From Quercus robur (taxonomy: Eukaryota > Streptophyta > Magnoliopsida > Fagales > Fagaceae), in NCBI RefSeq assembly GCF_932294415.1, contig NC_065538.1, positions 40,864,843-40,928,842 on the forward strand: DNA of 64,000 bases, read 5' to 3'. Positions 34,060-47,709 of this stretch are shown in pieces; the stretch's first letter is position 1, and every line of letters begins with the position of its first letter. The position numbers were made by a program, and so were the translations under genes. The notes beneath the pieces are model-generated. The model was given only the letters and a program-made list of their open reading frames with translations. It ran no database searches and was not told where the DNA came from.

Positions 34060-34870
34060 CCATGTTTTGTGGAATTTTTTTGCATTTAGCCTTAATTTTA
34101 TAACAGTTTTGTAAGTTGTCATCTTTCTAAAACTATTTGGAGAAATAGTATCTCAAGTCTTTAAGACTCAGTTTTGTCACTCAAGTTCCAGTGGTGGCAC
34201 ACAGCTGATGTGGAACAGTATACACATGTAACCCACGTGGAACTTGAGTCTTTAAGACTTGAGTTCATTGAGTGTGTACAGAAATAATAATAGTAGCTCA
34301 GTGATTAATGGGCTTGAAGTGTCAAGTCCATCAAGTGGGTATTTGCAGAAGACATTGTAAGAAAAATCATCTGTAACCTCTCAAATCTCATTCAATTTCG
34401 TCTCTCTTCCATGGCTTTTTCCTTCAAATCATTCACATCTTTATGTGTGCATGTGTGTGTGTGTGTAATTGGTTCAAATCGTGTGTGGTGATGGAGATCG
34501 TGAACTATACCGTAGATCAACAATCGGGATGTGCTTGACAAAGACTGGGTTTGTGCGTGTTGTGAGTCTTCTTCTTCTAGGTTCTTCTTTCTTTCTTTCT
34601 TCTTTCTCTCCTTTCTTTCTTCTTCTTCTCCTACACTTGTACACCACTGTATGGAAATTGAGCCTCCAAGAGTCAAGTTCCACGTGAATTATTTATCCAC
34701 ATGAGCTTGGAACTCAAGTCCTTGAGGCTCAAATTTCTTCACTAAACTCAAGCCTTTAAAGCTCGAGATGATACTTTCCTAAATAGTTTGAAAACCTTGC
34801 TTCCTAACGAATTTATTTCTATAATCATGCTAGAGGCCAAATATCCCCATATTTTGCCATACAATTCCAC
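34060..34870. mobile_element. Diverged foldback element with palindrome-rich arms
   Basis: About 34060-34260 and 34660-34870 are diverged inverted copies (shared AAACTATTTGG, TTTAGCC/TTTGGCC, AAGTTCCA and CACGTG-type blocks). The arms contain short palindromes, for example CTCAAGTCTTTAAGACT and TGAGTCTTTAAGACTTGAG. This arrangement resembles the better preserved element at 7.6-8.9 kb. The loop holds a (GT)n run and a CTTCTTTC-rich tract. Exact ends were not resolved. Confidence 0.45.
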
Positions 34871-35771
34871 ACCTAAAATAAAATAAATAAATAAATAAAA
34901 AAGAGGTTAAGGTGGCATAGGCGTCCTCCAAATTCAAGCTTATGAGGGGGATGGGTCCTAATTAAACTATAATTAACTGCAGCCACACAAGAATAAGGTA
35001 TGACTTTAATTTCTAAGCAGACTCATTTTCGGCTAACTCTACTCTACTTTCCCCCTCTCTCCTTCCATCCAAACTATGGGTAACAAAAAATCTTCTTCCT
35101 CCCTGAGAAGCAGCCCCTGAATCCAATAATCAAACCAAAAATTGAGGTTACTGCCCCGCCCAAGACTCCACTTGGGTACCTCTTTCAAAAATATCCCAAC
35201 CCTTCTTCATGAAAATCCAGGTGCTAGAGCAAGGAAGCTTATCAAAGTTGCTGGAAGCGAATCTCCATCTGTTTTTCAACACTCGGGCCAATAGAGAGCA
35301 TTTCTCACAGTAAAATCTCTAATTTAACTCTACTTTTATTATTTATATACCTATTAGAATGAACTACATCAGAAGTGCAAAGGTGAGAAATAATTAGGTC
35401 ACTAGATTTATTATTCATATGTTTTCGTTGAAATTTCAAAATTTTGACAATTATACAAAAGCAGAGTTAAATTGAAACTGATAAAGAAAATAAGCAACTC
35501 CAATGATACTGTTCATTTTGGTGTATAAGAACACAGTAAGGTATGCCCTCGTATAGATACAGCATGTGCAGCTAATCTCTATGACGTCTTACATACATGA
35601 TGTGTAGCTACAATTTACCCGGAAAAGTGGGCAAAGCCTTGGTTCTACAGGAAAGGCCTGACCCAAATACGAAAAATAAACAAAATCAAAGGTTATGACA
35701 AGCTGTCCCTACACTTTAACCATTGTCTATAAATTATCTCAGTAAAAGCAAACTAGTTGACATTGTGATAC
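34871..35771. other. 3' flank of the U2AF65 gene
   Basis: It contains the 3' UTR of the minus-strand U2AF65 gene (just below 35772) and otherwise AT-rich DNA. Around 35080-35290 short frames (for example VLEQGSLSKLLEANLHLFFN) look slightly gene-like, but I cannot assign them. No polyadenylation signal was pinned down. Confidence 0.4.
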
Positions 35772-38700
35772 TTAAGCCCCATAATCTTTGATATAATATT
35801 TGTCCTCTGGATAATAAACGGCACTCACTACATTGCCTCCAAATTTCCTCCCATTCAGTGCATTCCTTGCATTAGCACAACCAGAGATATCAGAATACTC
35901 CAAGAACACCTGCAAATGAAAAATCATAAGGGATGATAATACTGATGTACCCGCCATTGATTTTTCAAAATACTTGTGAACCACAATTTCACTTCCTAAT
36001 CATTGTTAAAATTTGGAATGAATTATACAGCCAGGCAAGCAATTGTATAAAAAGGGCATTCTAGTCAAAAACCTGGTTAAGACTTGAGTTAAGAGAAGGA
36101 AACTTACTTATCGGGTGGGGGTGGGGGGGGAGAAAAAAATGAGAGAGAATGAAAAACTCTGTTTAGAAAAATCTAGTGAGATGCTAAAAGGACAGTCTGT
36201 TGAGGAAAATCTAGCAAGGAATTAAAAGAACGCAACCTTTTCCCAACACAAGTAGAAACAAAATCTTGCAAATCTGCAAAACCATCTGCCTATTAGTTTC
36301 AAAGAAGACTAAGATGTTACAAAACAATATGCAATTGCCCTACTCAGAAGGAAAGCCACCAAACAAACACAAATTTTGTCATGATCAGGCCATACATGAT
36401 GCCATAGCAACTCTACAAACACTGAAAAGAGCACCAACATGGCTATTTAAGATATTACATCTATTGATCTCTTTTCCTCTCTTCCCATGTTAACTGGTTG
36501 ACATTTTAATAGCTTCCAGCATGCAATGAAAATGAATTCAAACAATTAGCAAATTTGACTAAAAAATTTCTAAAGAGGTAAATAACTTTCAAATGAATTT
36601 TCACAGTTTTTTTAAGGTTATTAGAAAATATCTAAGCATATTGCATTTACTACTCAAGTAATCCTTCAAGTAAAAAGAATTTTAGTATAAAATAAGACAA
36701 TTTTCAGAATAAATTCATAAATAGCACTTTCACGTACAAAAGCTCATTTCTTGAATCACAAATATATTTTGCAAAGAATACAAAAAAAAAAAAAAAAAAA
36801 AAAAAATGTAATATATAACTATTGATCATTAAAAAAGAAAAAACAAATCTGATAATATATGTAAATGATGCAACAAAGGCAGTTGCCTCAGTGGTCACAA
36901 TGCGTGACAAAATCTAATGGAGTTAGGGGACTAAGTTTTATCCCTCACAGCAACATTTTCAACACATCCAGTTTCATTCACTAAAAAAACTATATCATTG
37001 ACAAAAGGCATACACCAAGCGATATTATCTTGAATTAATCTAGTGAGCGCAGCCATCACCAGTGCAAAGAGAGATACAGGTACCCTATCATACACTCTCT
37101 CTACTTATCAAAAAAAAAAAAAAACCATACACTTTCTCTAGGTCAATAAAAACCATACAGAGATCTTAATGCCCAAGGTACAAACATAAAATAGCAAATG
37201 ATACACTTAACAGTAGTAGTACATTTAAAAAGCAAAGAAATGGAATTAAACATTGAATGCACTAAGATCAGGCAGAAACCCAATAAATTACATACAGCAA
37301 AACAGAACTAAATATACCTTTCCAACACCTGGGATCCAGTCTCCATTTTGATCTGGACGAGGAATAATGATGCCCACCAAAGTTCCTTATCATTCCAAAG
37401 AAAAAAAAAAGTTTCTATTTACTATATATTGGTAGTAGTATAAACCATGAACCAGAAATAGATATAGTATACGTGGATCTCTTAAGGATACTTTGTTATA
37501 ATGGTGTCTTCTATGCTGCCCTAACAATCATTGTAGTCCAACCTACAAGTTTGTTGGCAAAGGGAAGGAAAGGGGTAGAGAGGGGTGGGGAGACCAAATA
37601 TATAGGATACAAAATAATTGTAAACAAACCGGCACACAGGTCTCAAAATCTTTGGGTTACAATCAAAATCCTGCTTCCAAGTGCAGGGGATAGGTTTCAA
37701 GAGAGAGACCAGCAATTCCTGTATTTGTATTTCATCTATTGTTAGAAAGTTCACTCTGCTCCCTGTTTTTCTTTTTTAGATATGTTTAAGCATTGTGATT
37801 TTAAGTGTTTGATTGTACATCCTCTTGAGTACACCCCGGTGTACTCAGTTTTTTCCATTAAAAATTCTCATTACTTAAAATATATATATATATATACATA
37901 TATATACGGGCCAAAGGCTGAACCATGTATATTGCTTGTCTTTTCTATGTGATTGTTCTTTTCTTTCTCAATTTCTCTTTGAATCATTACTCTAGTCTTG
38001 GGTCTACACATAACAATTCACAACTTTCTCTTTTCATTTAACTCAGTATTTTTTTTGTTTGGGGTGAGGGGGGAATATACTAAATTTTTTGTAGTTACAC
38101 GACTTGCATGAACTGTTAATTTTAACACAATGAGGTGCAATTTGCAAGGTTTATTACAATTGGGATGGTGATTGAGCATTTTCATAATTTGGGGTGCAAA
38201 TTGCAAGTACCCCATAATTTATGGTGGTTTTCTACCAACCCCCCCCCCCCCCTTTTTTTCTCTTTTTTTTATTTAGTTTGTAAATGTTCTACATACACAG
38301 GTTTGTCACTAGAAACATAAAATTGGTTATTAGGAGAAGCAAATTCATAAGACTTGTATACCAAATTTGCCGCATTCATCCCGCATGTCTTCGGAGATTT
38401 CTTCATACTCTTGATCATTCCTCAGTTGCTCCACAGTAATTGCCTTTTATCATTAGGGAAGAAAAAACGAAGTATTTGAAATCAGCTAGTTAAATCAACC
38501 TATTAATAACCACAATCTCAAAGGGGAAAAGAACTGATGAAATAAAAACTTGATCACCTAAAGAATAATGTTCTATCTTAACCATACAAGCAGGACAGAT
38601 GTCTGGATGTTTTACTAAAACTATAGTGGCAGAACAATGAACATTGGAAGCCAATAATAATAGGAAAATCCATATAGCTGCGGTTTACATTACATTAGAA

Positions 38701-41700
38701 GCTATACCTCAGTCAAGCATAAAACTTTAGTTGCAGGTTCTGCATTTGCTACTGGTGCTACCCCAGGAAGATTCAAACCACCAGCTATCAAAGCCATTTT
38801 CTAAAAGACAAAGCAATAGATAAATCAAAAATGGAAATGAATGAGATAAAAATAAAGAAACAGGAGCCACACAAACTCGGGCTTTACGTGCATAGTTATA
38901 TGCTGTTGTGCCTGTGCTAAGATCATTTCCTGTTCTGTTTTGGACTGCCCCAAGCTGTAAAATTCCAAGGCAACAACGTTTCAGGTAATGTACACAGGCT
39001 CATAATTAAACATGCATATTGCCACTACTAAATTTGACAAATTAGTGCTTGTTTGTAGATATATAGCAACATATAGACATTTATCATATCTTTTGTAAAT
39101 ATTAAACAAGACATCAGATAGATATAGATCAAAAGACCCAATGTATCTACTGGATCTACTTTCACTTTACTTTTGGAACGGGAAAATCTCATAAGGCTTA
39201 GGTTTTTTGCACCCAAGTTATCATATTTACAACCGTGAAAATCAAAATAAACTAAATATAAATATTCCATGATACAAATACATATATCCTATATGAGTAA
39301 GATTTAATGATCAAAACACAATTTCTCAATGCTAGAAAAAGTGCAGACTTTTCTGATATTTCTTCCCCAGTCAATTTAATTTCTAGAAACTTTTTACAAA
39401 TAGAATTTCTTACTGCACTTCTTGTGTCAACTAAGTCAAAGACCTAAAAGAGGAAGTAAAATGAAGGAATTCCACTAAAACCAAACTACAATGTTCATAA
39501 AACAAGCAGGAATAAAAATGACACTGTTGATGATGATTGTCTAAAGATTGTCAATTCATATACATTTGAGGCTCAATTGACAAAAAAAAAAGGGGGGGGG
39601 GGGGGGGGGGGGAGGCGGGGGTTGAAAGAAAACAAACCTGGCAGTAGCACGCCTGACCGTTAGGATTTTATCACCCATTTTCAAGCCAGTAAGAGCAGCA
39701 CAAGCAATGTCTGTCACAGCTGGATCCTGAAGTTCTTGTATGTTAGCTGAACAGTTTTCAGGAGGAAGAATCCTCCAGAATTATAACGTTGTACAAATAT
39801 GAGAATAGAGATTGCCATATAAATTAATCAACTTGATTAGTCTTTAAGTCTCCGCAGTCCAAGTTAAGATCTGGAGATTCTAAATGTTAACTTTATTTAC
39901 CTGATAGACGCAGAAACCATATCCTTTAGAGACTCCTGTGTCTTTATCCTTAACAAGATCGAACCCACGGAGAGGTCTGTGATAGGTCAAGTGTATACTT
40001 AGGACATGAAAAAATAGTTGATCACAAATGGAAGCAGATCTATCAATGGAAGGGGAAAGAAAACATGAGATTTTAAGAACAAAAAAGCATAGATACGTAG
40101 TTATTTAAGCCCCATAATTGCCAAGGAGCTCCAGCTCATATTCAAGACCTACTAGGTGCATGTGTAATTATCAATAAAAACAACACTAAACCCCATACCC
40201 AAAGGCCTGTAGCAATTCTCTTATCTGTGCTTCAGTAAAGTAGTATGGTAGTCCACCAACAAAGATACGATCAGGACCCTCTGCTCCACCAATTAAACTG
40301 CAATCAGATCACAACATATTAATTTACAAAGACTTTATAAAGAGTACATCTCCAAACCAAGTCATGAATTAAACAATAGAGCTGGCATACCCTGGTGTAA
40401 GCCCAACAGCAGATAAGTTGAGATGAGGACTTGGTTGGCTAGGACCAAGTGCTGCAGCTAATGCAGGATTGTAGTCTGTAGGCCTTCGCACCCTCACAGC
40501 AACCCCCTTGTGTGATCACAAAAAATATGTCAAATGAGGAATTTGTTATCAAATAACTTCATCTGAGTCAATGCTCAGTTCAGTTCCTTTTTCTATGTAC
40601 ATTATAACATGAGTTTCTATCCCATATGTGCTTTTCATTTCATTCTCACATCCACTCGTTTCGTTGTTATTTACGAAAGCCACCTTTCTCCTTATGAAAA
40701 AGAAATAGATATTTTAAGAAAAAAAGGTTTCAGAATGGCACACCTCAAATATAATCCCATCTAATGCCATCGCATTACTTGCTTCTTCAACAGTTCTCAT
40801 CTCCACAAACGCAAACTTCTTCTCATGATTAATGTAGACATTGACTACTGCATCACCTACAAGTTCAAATACAGGATTATGAATCAAACAAAACTTGTGA
40901 GACCATACACATGTACTACAAAGTCGAACTGAATCATCCATTGCAAACATATGCATGGGCAACATGTTTATAGTTAAATGACTACCTTGACCAGAAGAAT
41001 TTCCACCAATTGCTGCCATGACAGAGCTAAAGAAAGTTGCAATTGTCTGTTTCAAATATACAAGGAAATCATCATTCAAAGCATGCTTCAAAGAATTAAA
41101 CGAAACAGTTATTTTAAAGGGCAAGATGCATAAGAGGTGACAATTAGGAAAATTAAATAATAATAAAATACAATAAAAAGTTTCAAGGTTAACTGCAACT
41201 ATCATGTAACAGCATCTAGCAAGCTTTCTTATAAATTAGCAACACGAAAGATCCAAAAGAACATGGATTAACTAGCATTCTAGCTAGCATAACATGCATA
41301 TGGAAATCCTATCAGACATAAATGATTGTCTGACAAAGCTCCCACAGAATGAGGAAAAGAGAGAAGAAACTTTAGATGCTAGTATACTATGCTAAGAGTA
41401 AGAGAATTATTACTTTAACTTTATTCTATATGAGATAATAGTTTGAATTAGAGACATGCCTTTTGACTTGGATTAGCTTCATGAAGAGTTTGTTAGATAA
41501 TAATACAATGTACCACCCATGCATAAAGTAAATTTATTGAAGGGAAACTACCCATCCATGCATAAAGTACATAGCAGAGACAGAAAATGATACATCTTAT
41601 TTCCTGAAATATATACTAATATCCTTCAGTCACCTCCGATAATTTTTTAAATTAAGTTATTGGTCAAATATAAAAATTTTGGTTCCCAGTACCATCTTTT

Positions 41701-44700
41701 GGGTTAAGTTATAACTTGTGTCTGCTTAGTATTATATATTTTTCTCACAACCAATCCCAAAACCGGGAAAAAAAAAAAGGGTTGTAGTAGGTTGATGGAC
41801 AGCATAAAGATTTATTCACTATAAATCATGAATGGGTCTCTTGGGTTAATTTATGGTTCTGCAAGTCAGCAGTAAAAAGATGTATGCAACATATGCATAC
41901 ACATTGTAGCACGACAAGAGTGCCAGATTAAGGCTAAGAAAAAGGAACAGAAAGGGGCCTGCTACCAACCTTATCACAAAAAATAAGAATTTGAAAGTGC
42001 ACGTAGCGGAATATATACATAAACTCATAAAGGGTGCTGGTATTATGTCAAACAAGGGAAACAGGAGCCTTGTCTATACTTAGGAAAGAGAAACAAGAAG
42101 CAAAAACCAAGGCAAACCTGCTCATTTGCAATTGGAGGAAGCCCACCAACATATACCCGTCGTGCATGCCTTGTAGCCTGAAAGAAAGAAACAGGTAGAG
42201 AAAACTCCATTGGAAATCTTTTAAGCATACCTCATTACTGGAGGGGGGAAGGCATCACAATTCACCTGCTGGGTCATGGCTTGGATTGGCATTAGGGGAA
42301 TAGCTCCCAGCTGCAGTATATGACATGTAATTTAGGAACATGAAGATAAAAATGGCAGAGCCGACAGAGGAAATCAATAAAAGATGCTTGTGGAAAACAT
42401 GCACCTGTGATGTCCCAAAAGGTAACATGTTCTGTACGATTCCTGGCATTGATTGAGAAACAACTGGTGGTTGCACTACATAATTGCCAGAAAGGAAGAA
42501 GTAAATACTGAAGAATGACTAATATAACTGAAAGATTAAAATGAGTTACAAGAGATTTTTGAGAAGTTACACATCTAAAAGCCTAATTATCTATCGCATT
42601 ATAAATAGAACAAGAAAGAAACCTACCATACCTAAATTATACCATCAAAAAACAAAGTAAGAAATGAAATCCCTTGCGGATGATAGGGAAATATGTGTAA
42701 GTCTACCAAATGGAAACTGTTGCCGGTGGGAGGCGAACAAGATCCAGCCAATCAGTGCATTGATTCTCCATTGAACATAAGATCTACAGCAGTCACGCCG
42801 AGGTGTACCACAGTGGGACATGTAGTCCAACATTGCCTCCTTACCCAAACCACAATCACGAGACACAAACAAAAAACCACACACAACAGCCAAAGAACAC
42901 AACAATGGTTCTCAGTAACCACAGTAAACTATTAAAAAATTAAAAAATCATTTAATAAAAGCCACAAGCAACTCTAAACAATACAGGCAAGAGCAGAAAC
43001 TACTAAAAAATGAAAATACAAGTTTCGCATTGAACAGAACCCAGTATAGTTAACTAGTTGATAATAATTGCTATATGTAAGTAAAGAGTTTAGATGCAAA
43101 CCTGGAACAGCAGCACCATGCAGCACATCGGCATTAGATGGTGCCATGTCAAAACCACTTGTTCGTTTGCTGCAGACATGTAGACAATCAGCAAAATAAT
43201 AGTGGAGTGATACAGTTTTCAAAACCATATTAAATAACAACATTTTCCAAATTTCTATGGATCTCAAAGTTATAACAAATTCCCCACCATTTCTCTTATT
43301 TTATGGTATACCAATCAGTGGGGAACATGTGATACAAATGCATAGTAAGATCAACAGTTATTTAGAGAAAAATAGGAAGATCAATCCAGTGCGATTGAAG
43401 AAGAATATCTGCAAGTGTGAAAATCAAAGTGAAAAAACAGAAATAGTTGATTATGTTGCATACCTTTTTGATCGAGAACGAGAACGAGAGTCTGATCTGG
43501 ATTCATTCTTAGATCCATCCCTAGAAGAGGATCGTGATCTATGTCTATGCCTCCTCTCTCTGTCTCCGCCATAAGAACGGTGCCTACAAAAGGGAGGTAT
43601 GATATTTACTAGTCAGAATATAAGAATATATCTGAAAAGCATGTTCAACTCACTTATGTGGGACATTAAATGGGATTTACATTAAATAAGTTCCAAAGTG
43701 CAACAATGGTCTAGAAAGGACCACACGTTAAAATGTGCAGGTAAATCTTGTAACCAATAGTTTCTTTTTTTCACTGACTAGTTCCAATCGTTTTGATGAT
43801 CAGTAAATGAATAAAACCAGTGAGAACGTGATAACCTGTCATAATGGCTGCTTTGATGACGGTCATAATCATCATACTTGCCCCTTCCTTTATCATCCCT
43901 CATACTTCTATCCCTATAGTTCCTGTGATGATGGTCTCCATCTGTTTCCCTATCCCGATTTCGCTCTCTAACCCTCAACCTCTCACGATCTGATCCACGC
44001 GAATTTTGCTGAGATAATTTCACCCTAGTCAGTCATTTGATTAATATCCATAATGACAGATTACTAAACAAACTAAGAGTATAAGAGATACAAAGAATAC
44101 ACTGCAAGCTAGAATATCAACAACAACAACAACAAAGCAGTAAAACTACCAAAACTATTAGAATATGAGAAGTTACAAATTTAAATGTAAACCAACATCC
44201 ATGAACAAAACGCAAAAATGATCAAAATTTCACGAAAGCTGATTAAGCACGCCACACAGCCAATGAGCTCTACCTCAAATGGCACTTCCTCCTCCCATAA
44301 TAACAGGATGAAGGACAAGGTCATGCGATCACCTACTGGTTGCATGTGTAACTTACCAATAGATTTAAGGATAAAACTTAGGCATAGTACCTTAGATGCA
44401 GTTCCTTACGTTCTCTAATTAAATTCAAACACGTAACTAGATTGACTTTAATTCTCCTTAGGAAAGATAATATTGTTTGTACAATGTACAATACAGTCTA
44501 GACGTGTTTGCATTTAATTGGAGAACCTAAGTTTATCGCTAAATTTAAAAACTGTCACACAAAAAAGAATTGTTCCTTGATGTTTTGCACAGTATGTCAG
44601 TGTGTCTGCCAAATGTGTGCAGTATTTATGGTACACGGAAGGGCATGATAGCACGAGCCGTCTTTACACACACAGACATACAAGTTACTCATTCAACTAA

Positions 44701-45144
44701 ATTCAGCTTATAATCCAAAACCATAGGCTGGATTGGGAAAATTCCAGCCCCAAAGGTTACATAGGTCATGTTTGTTTTAGTTCAAAATACCATTTTATTT
44801 TCACGTCCGGCTGCTTTTAAAAACCTCGTATATATTTTTCCTAAGTACAACTATACTTTTACATAGCTATGAACCAAACACAAATTAATCTCAAACAGAA
44901 CTCGGACTCTAAAACCACATCACTCAAAAGTCTAAACACTTGCTGAAACATTATGACCACACCAAAAAATAAACACATTATTCGAAAAAATTGAATCATA
45001 AAAAATTAAGCAATTAAAATACAGAAATAAATAAATAAATAAGACCTTGTGATGCGAATGGCGAGCATCGAAAGGAGATGAGCGACCGGGTTCGGATTCG
45101 GGTTCGCGTCTTTCTTCGTTGTCAATAGAGGCGTAATCGGACAT
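35772..45144 (-). CDS. U2AF65: U2AF large subunit (U2AF65), splicing factor
   Basis: Eighteen exons on the minus strand: 45046-45144, 43836-44008, 43464-43583, 43102-43169, 42405-42475, 42266-42310, 42118-42177, 40986-41046, 40744-40856, 40391-40506, 40199-40297, 39901-39976, 39638-39726, 38888-38954, 38708-38800, 38362-38443, 37318-37385, 35772-35909. They total 1638 nt (545 residues), all GT-AG and phase-compatible. Residues ~34-135 are an Arg-rich RS-type region. RRM1 has RNP2 VYVGGL (200-205) and RNP1 KKFAFVEM (245-252). RRM2 has IFVGGL (320-325) and KGYGFCVY (359-366). The C-terminal UHM (~443-545) has the R-K-F loop motif (521-523) and ends YYIKDYGA. Known role: nuclear; binds the polypyrimidine tract, pairs with U2AF35 and recruits U2 snRNP. 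Where animals have the Trp-containing U2AF35-binding motif, this protein reads SGFDMAPS, as far as I recall typical for plants. The donor of intron 1 (GTCTTA) is weak. No damage seen. Confidence 0.95.
36781..36806. repeat. Poly-A tract within the last U2AF65 intron
   Basis: A run of about 26 A (T on the gene strand) inside the 1.4-kb final intron (35910-37317). Reading frames drawn from this intron are not supported as coding. Confidence 0.8.
39582..39612. repeat. A10-G21 homopolymer junction in a U2AF65 intron
   Basis: Ten A followed by twenty-one G on the plus strand, so the transcript would carry C21 then U10, starting about 25 nt downstream of the donor of the intron between exons 13 and 14. 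A GGAGGCGGGGG tail follows on the plus strand. The length may be affected by sequencing slippage. Confidence 0.85.
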
Positions 45145-45632
45145 TGTAGGTTTAGAATTCGAATTTGAAACCCTAATCGTAATTTTAGGTAATTATATAT
45201 ATTATTATTAGCACTGTGCTGTGCTCACCGTTTTGCTATCTATTTTTCTTCTTACAGATTTGGATATTTTTCTCAACTTTTTCAGAGTATGATATACGAA
45301 TACAATATATGAATTGCACGCGCACACACACACACGAGAGTGAGTAACGACGCTGTTTTGGTTGGTCAGAAGACTCAGAACACAGAAGAAACAGGAGGAT
45401 AATTATTAATGGGTTTCTATCGAAGTTGGCCCGAGTAAAGGGCTGGACTTTTGTGCAAAAGCCCCAACCCCCAAATTTTTTTTTTTTTTTAATTCAGCTA
45501 AAGCCCACTTTGACAAGGCAAGAATACTTTCTTTTTTTTTTCTTTTTTTTAGCTAGATGCAAGCCTACATTTGGTAACAATTTCTTTTACAACAGCAAGA
45601 AGCAACAGAGGAGAAATTTGAAGCGGGTTGAA
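45145..45632 (-). promoter_or_regulatory. Promoter region of the U2AF65 gene
   Basis: About 490 bp upstream of the ATG at 45144, before the next transposon. On the gene strand there is AT-rich sequence with TATATATAAT-like motifs (about 45192-45204) and a (GT)n run (45323-45336). No single TATA box can be chosen. A poly-T rich segment (45475-45550) lies at the far end. Confidence 0.4.
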
Positions 45633-45641
45633 TTAATTAAA

Positions 45642-46602
45642 GGCTAAAATGCAAAACTAACCCTCTAAATTTTACCTTTTATCATTTTAGTCATTTAAGT
45701 TTCAGTTTTATCATTTCAGACCTCTAAGTTTTAAGTATAGTCAATTCAGTCATTCGTTAATCTTCTATTAAGTGCTGCTATCTATTAACTAAAATGACGT
45801 CGTTTTGGATGATTTTTTTTTAATTTCTTAATTTTAAAATAAAAAAATGAAAAACGTTAATTACAAAGAAGAAGAAGAAGAAGAAGAAGAAGGCTTTAGG
45901 GAACCTAGACTGCCCACCATTCTCTTTTCCTCTTGTCTAGAGCAATCAAGTCAATGCTGAAAAGAAATGTGGAGAACTTATGAACCCAGTTCTATTGGGA
46001 AGCACCTTCAAATGCTTTGTCCTTTATGCAGTATATTGTTTAGTTGCAAACAGTGAATCAATATTTGGAAAACCGAACTGGGAGACTAGGAAGAAATAAT
46101 AGTCCAAATTTTCAAAATTGATCTTGGTTACAAATGAAAATACTCCTCAGCCTTTAAAGTTTAAATGCATCAACATTGCCTTTCGTTTTATATTCCACTC
46201 AAGATCTTGTTAGGTGTTTTTAGTCTGCTTGGGATCTTTACCCTCTACAAATGGTTTTTGCAAAACAATCTTCTCCCCCAAATTTCTCAGTTAATTGGCA
46301 GTGAGAGTGACGATGGTTTATGACTTTCAGTGGCCAGGGAACGACATCGTTCCCTAAGCCCTTTTTTTCCTCTCTTTTTTTGTAATCAACGTTTTCAGTT
46401 TTTTTTTTTTTTTTAATTAAGAAATTAAAAAAAAAAAAAAAATCGTTCAAAATGGCGTCATTTTGGTTTGTAAATGGCAAAAGAATAACGGATGACTAAA
46501 TTAACTATACTTGAAACTTAGAAGACTGAAATAACAAAACTGAAACTTGGAGGACTAAAATAACAAAAAGTGAAACTTAGAGGTCAATTTTGCATTTTGG
46601 CC
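45642..46602. mobile_element. Long-TIR MULE-like element with near-perfect 9-bp duplication
   Basis: The termini GGCTAAAATGCAAAACTAAC (left) and GGCCAAAATGCAAAATTGAC (reverse complement of right) pair. The arms continue for about 160 bp with TTTTAGTC, AAGTTTCAGTTTT, ACTTAGA and AATGACGTCGTTTTGG/AATGACGCCATTTTGA blocks. Flanks TTAATTAAA (45633-45641) and TTAATTTAA (46603-46611) match at 8 of 9 positions. The loop holds (GAA)n and a short stretch without recognisable coding sequence. It lies just upstream of the U2AF65 promoter. Confidence 0.75.
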
Positions 46603-46611
46603 TTAATTTAA

Positions 46612-47344
46612 TTAGTAAAATCTCTTGTCGTCAAATAAGATAATTAGGTTTAATCTTCGTTTACCCCAAAAAATCAATTAGTATTTTAACTTGATAATAA
46701 AGATCAACTATCATGAAACGGACATCATAAGTTTGAAATGCTATTGATAAAAATAAATAAAAGGTTGGGAGATCTGTATTTTGTGAATTTTGGTGACTAT
46801 GGTCTTTTATTTTGTGTTTGTAATAAATTAATTTTTTTTTTTTGAGAGCAATGTTATACAAATGACCAGATTGAAACAAACTAATCTCTTTACCCTGGTG
46901 ATTGGCAAATTTATAAAATAATAAAATAATAAATAAATAAAAACTTCTTTACTCATTTGAGAAGTCTAAAGACGCTAAATTTGGTGTCAAATTTTTCACA
47001 CTTCTTTTGCTTTTTATGTTTGTGATGGGTCCAAGTGGAATGGAACGTGAGAAATGGTGTGATTTTTTTTCTCAATGGCCCTAACAAAACTTTTACCCAA
47101 GCTATATGTGTGTTAAGAATTTTTTGAAAAATTAATAAAAATTAGATTAGTTCCAACTTTTAAAAGTATGAAGCTAAATACCAAGAGCTTTCTACCTTAA
47201 TTGGCACTATAGTGTTTCCAACGAAAACTTCCAAAGTTTAAGACCTCTCACCCCAATATTATGAAGCTAGGTTAAAAGGTGTTACATAGTTTGTAAATTA
47301 CATGCGACGAAATTTTTTTTGAAAAGAAAGATCTCAAACTTTCA
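46612..47344. other. AT-rich spacer, no gene recognised
   Basis: Only short, unconserved frames and A/T runs. Its right edge, near 47310-47344, is the probable 3' tail of the LINE remnant (poly-T on the plus strand at about 47311-47318). Confidence 0.45.
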
Positions 47345-47709
47345 TTAGAGAGAAAGGCAATCATGATCAGCTAAAAAGACAGCATAGAAGCGTGGAGGAA
47401 CATCCTCTATTCACACTAATAAACCTCTAACGTACCTAGCATGTTTAGTTAAGTTGTGCACTGTAGCATTGCCTAATCTACATGTATGGGAATAAAAAAT
47501 ATTACTTGAGGCAATTATAGAGGATTTTGCCAAGATAAGGAGGTGACCAAATGAAGTGAAGGACTCATAGTCATCATTGCCATTAAAAGCCTTGATGACC
47601 ACCTAGGAGTCTCCTTCAAGGGTAAATGATGAAAATCCCAATCTTGTGCTAAAAGGATGGCTCTCACAGCCACCAAGGCTTCGACATCATCTGAAGAGCA
47701 AACGAACAT
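47345..47709 (-). pseudogene. LINE-type RNase H (RVT_3) domain fragment
   Basis: On the minus strand, frames joined across a frameshift near 47600 read SSDDVEALVAVRAILLAQDW, then VVIKAFNGNDDYESFTSFGH, then ATVHNLTKHARYVRGLLV, a stop (TGA where Trp is expected), then EDVPPRFYAVFLADHDCLSL and TAA at 47345-47347. This is the pattern of the C-terminal RNase H-like domain of plant non-LTR retrotransposons: an EA-LA-R-A helix, a xVIKA block with the catalytic Asp region degraded, and HxLAK/NxTKHA near the end. An A-rich tail follows downstream on the gene strand. It is a 5'-truncated dead LINE copy. Confidence 0.75.

Noticed and set aside
35080-35290. Possible small gene with frames reading MGNKKSSSS and LEQGSLSKLLEANLHLF
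   Set aside because: Frames are short, interrupted and without a family I recognise.
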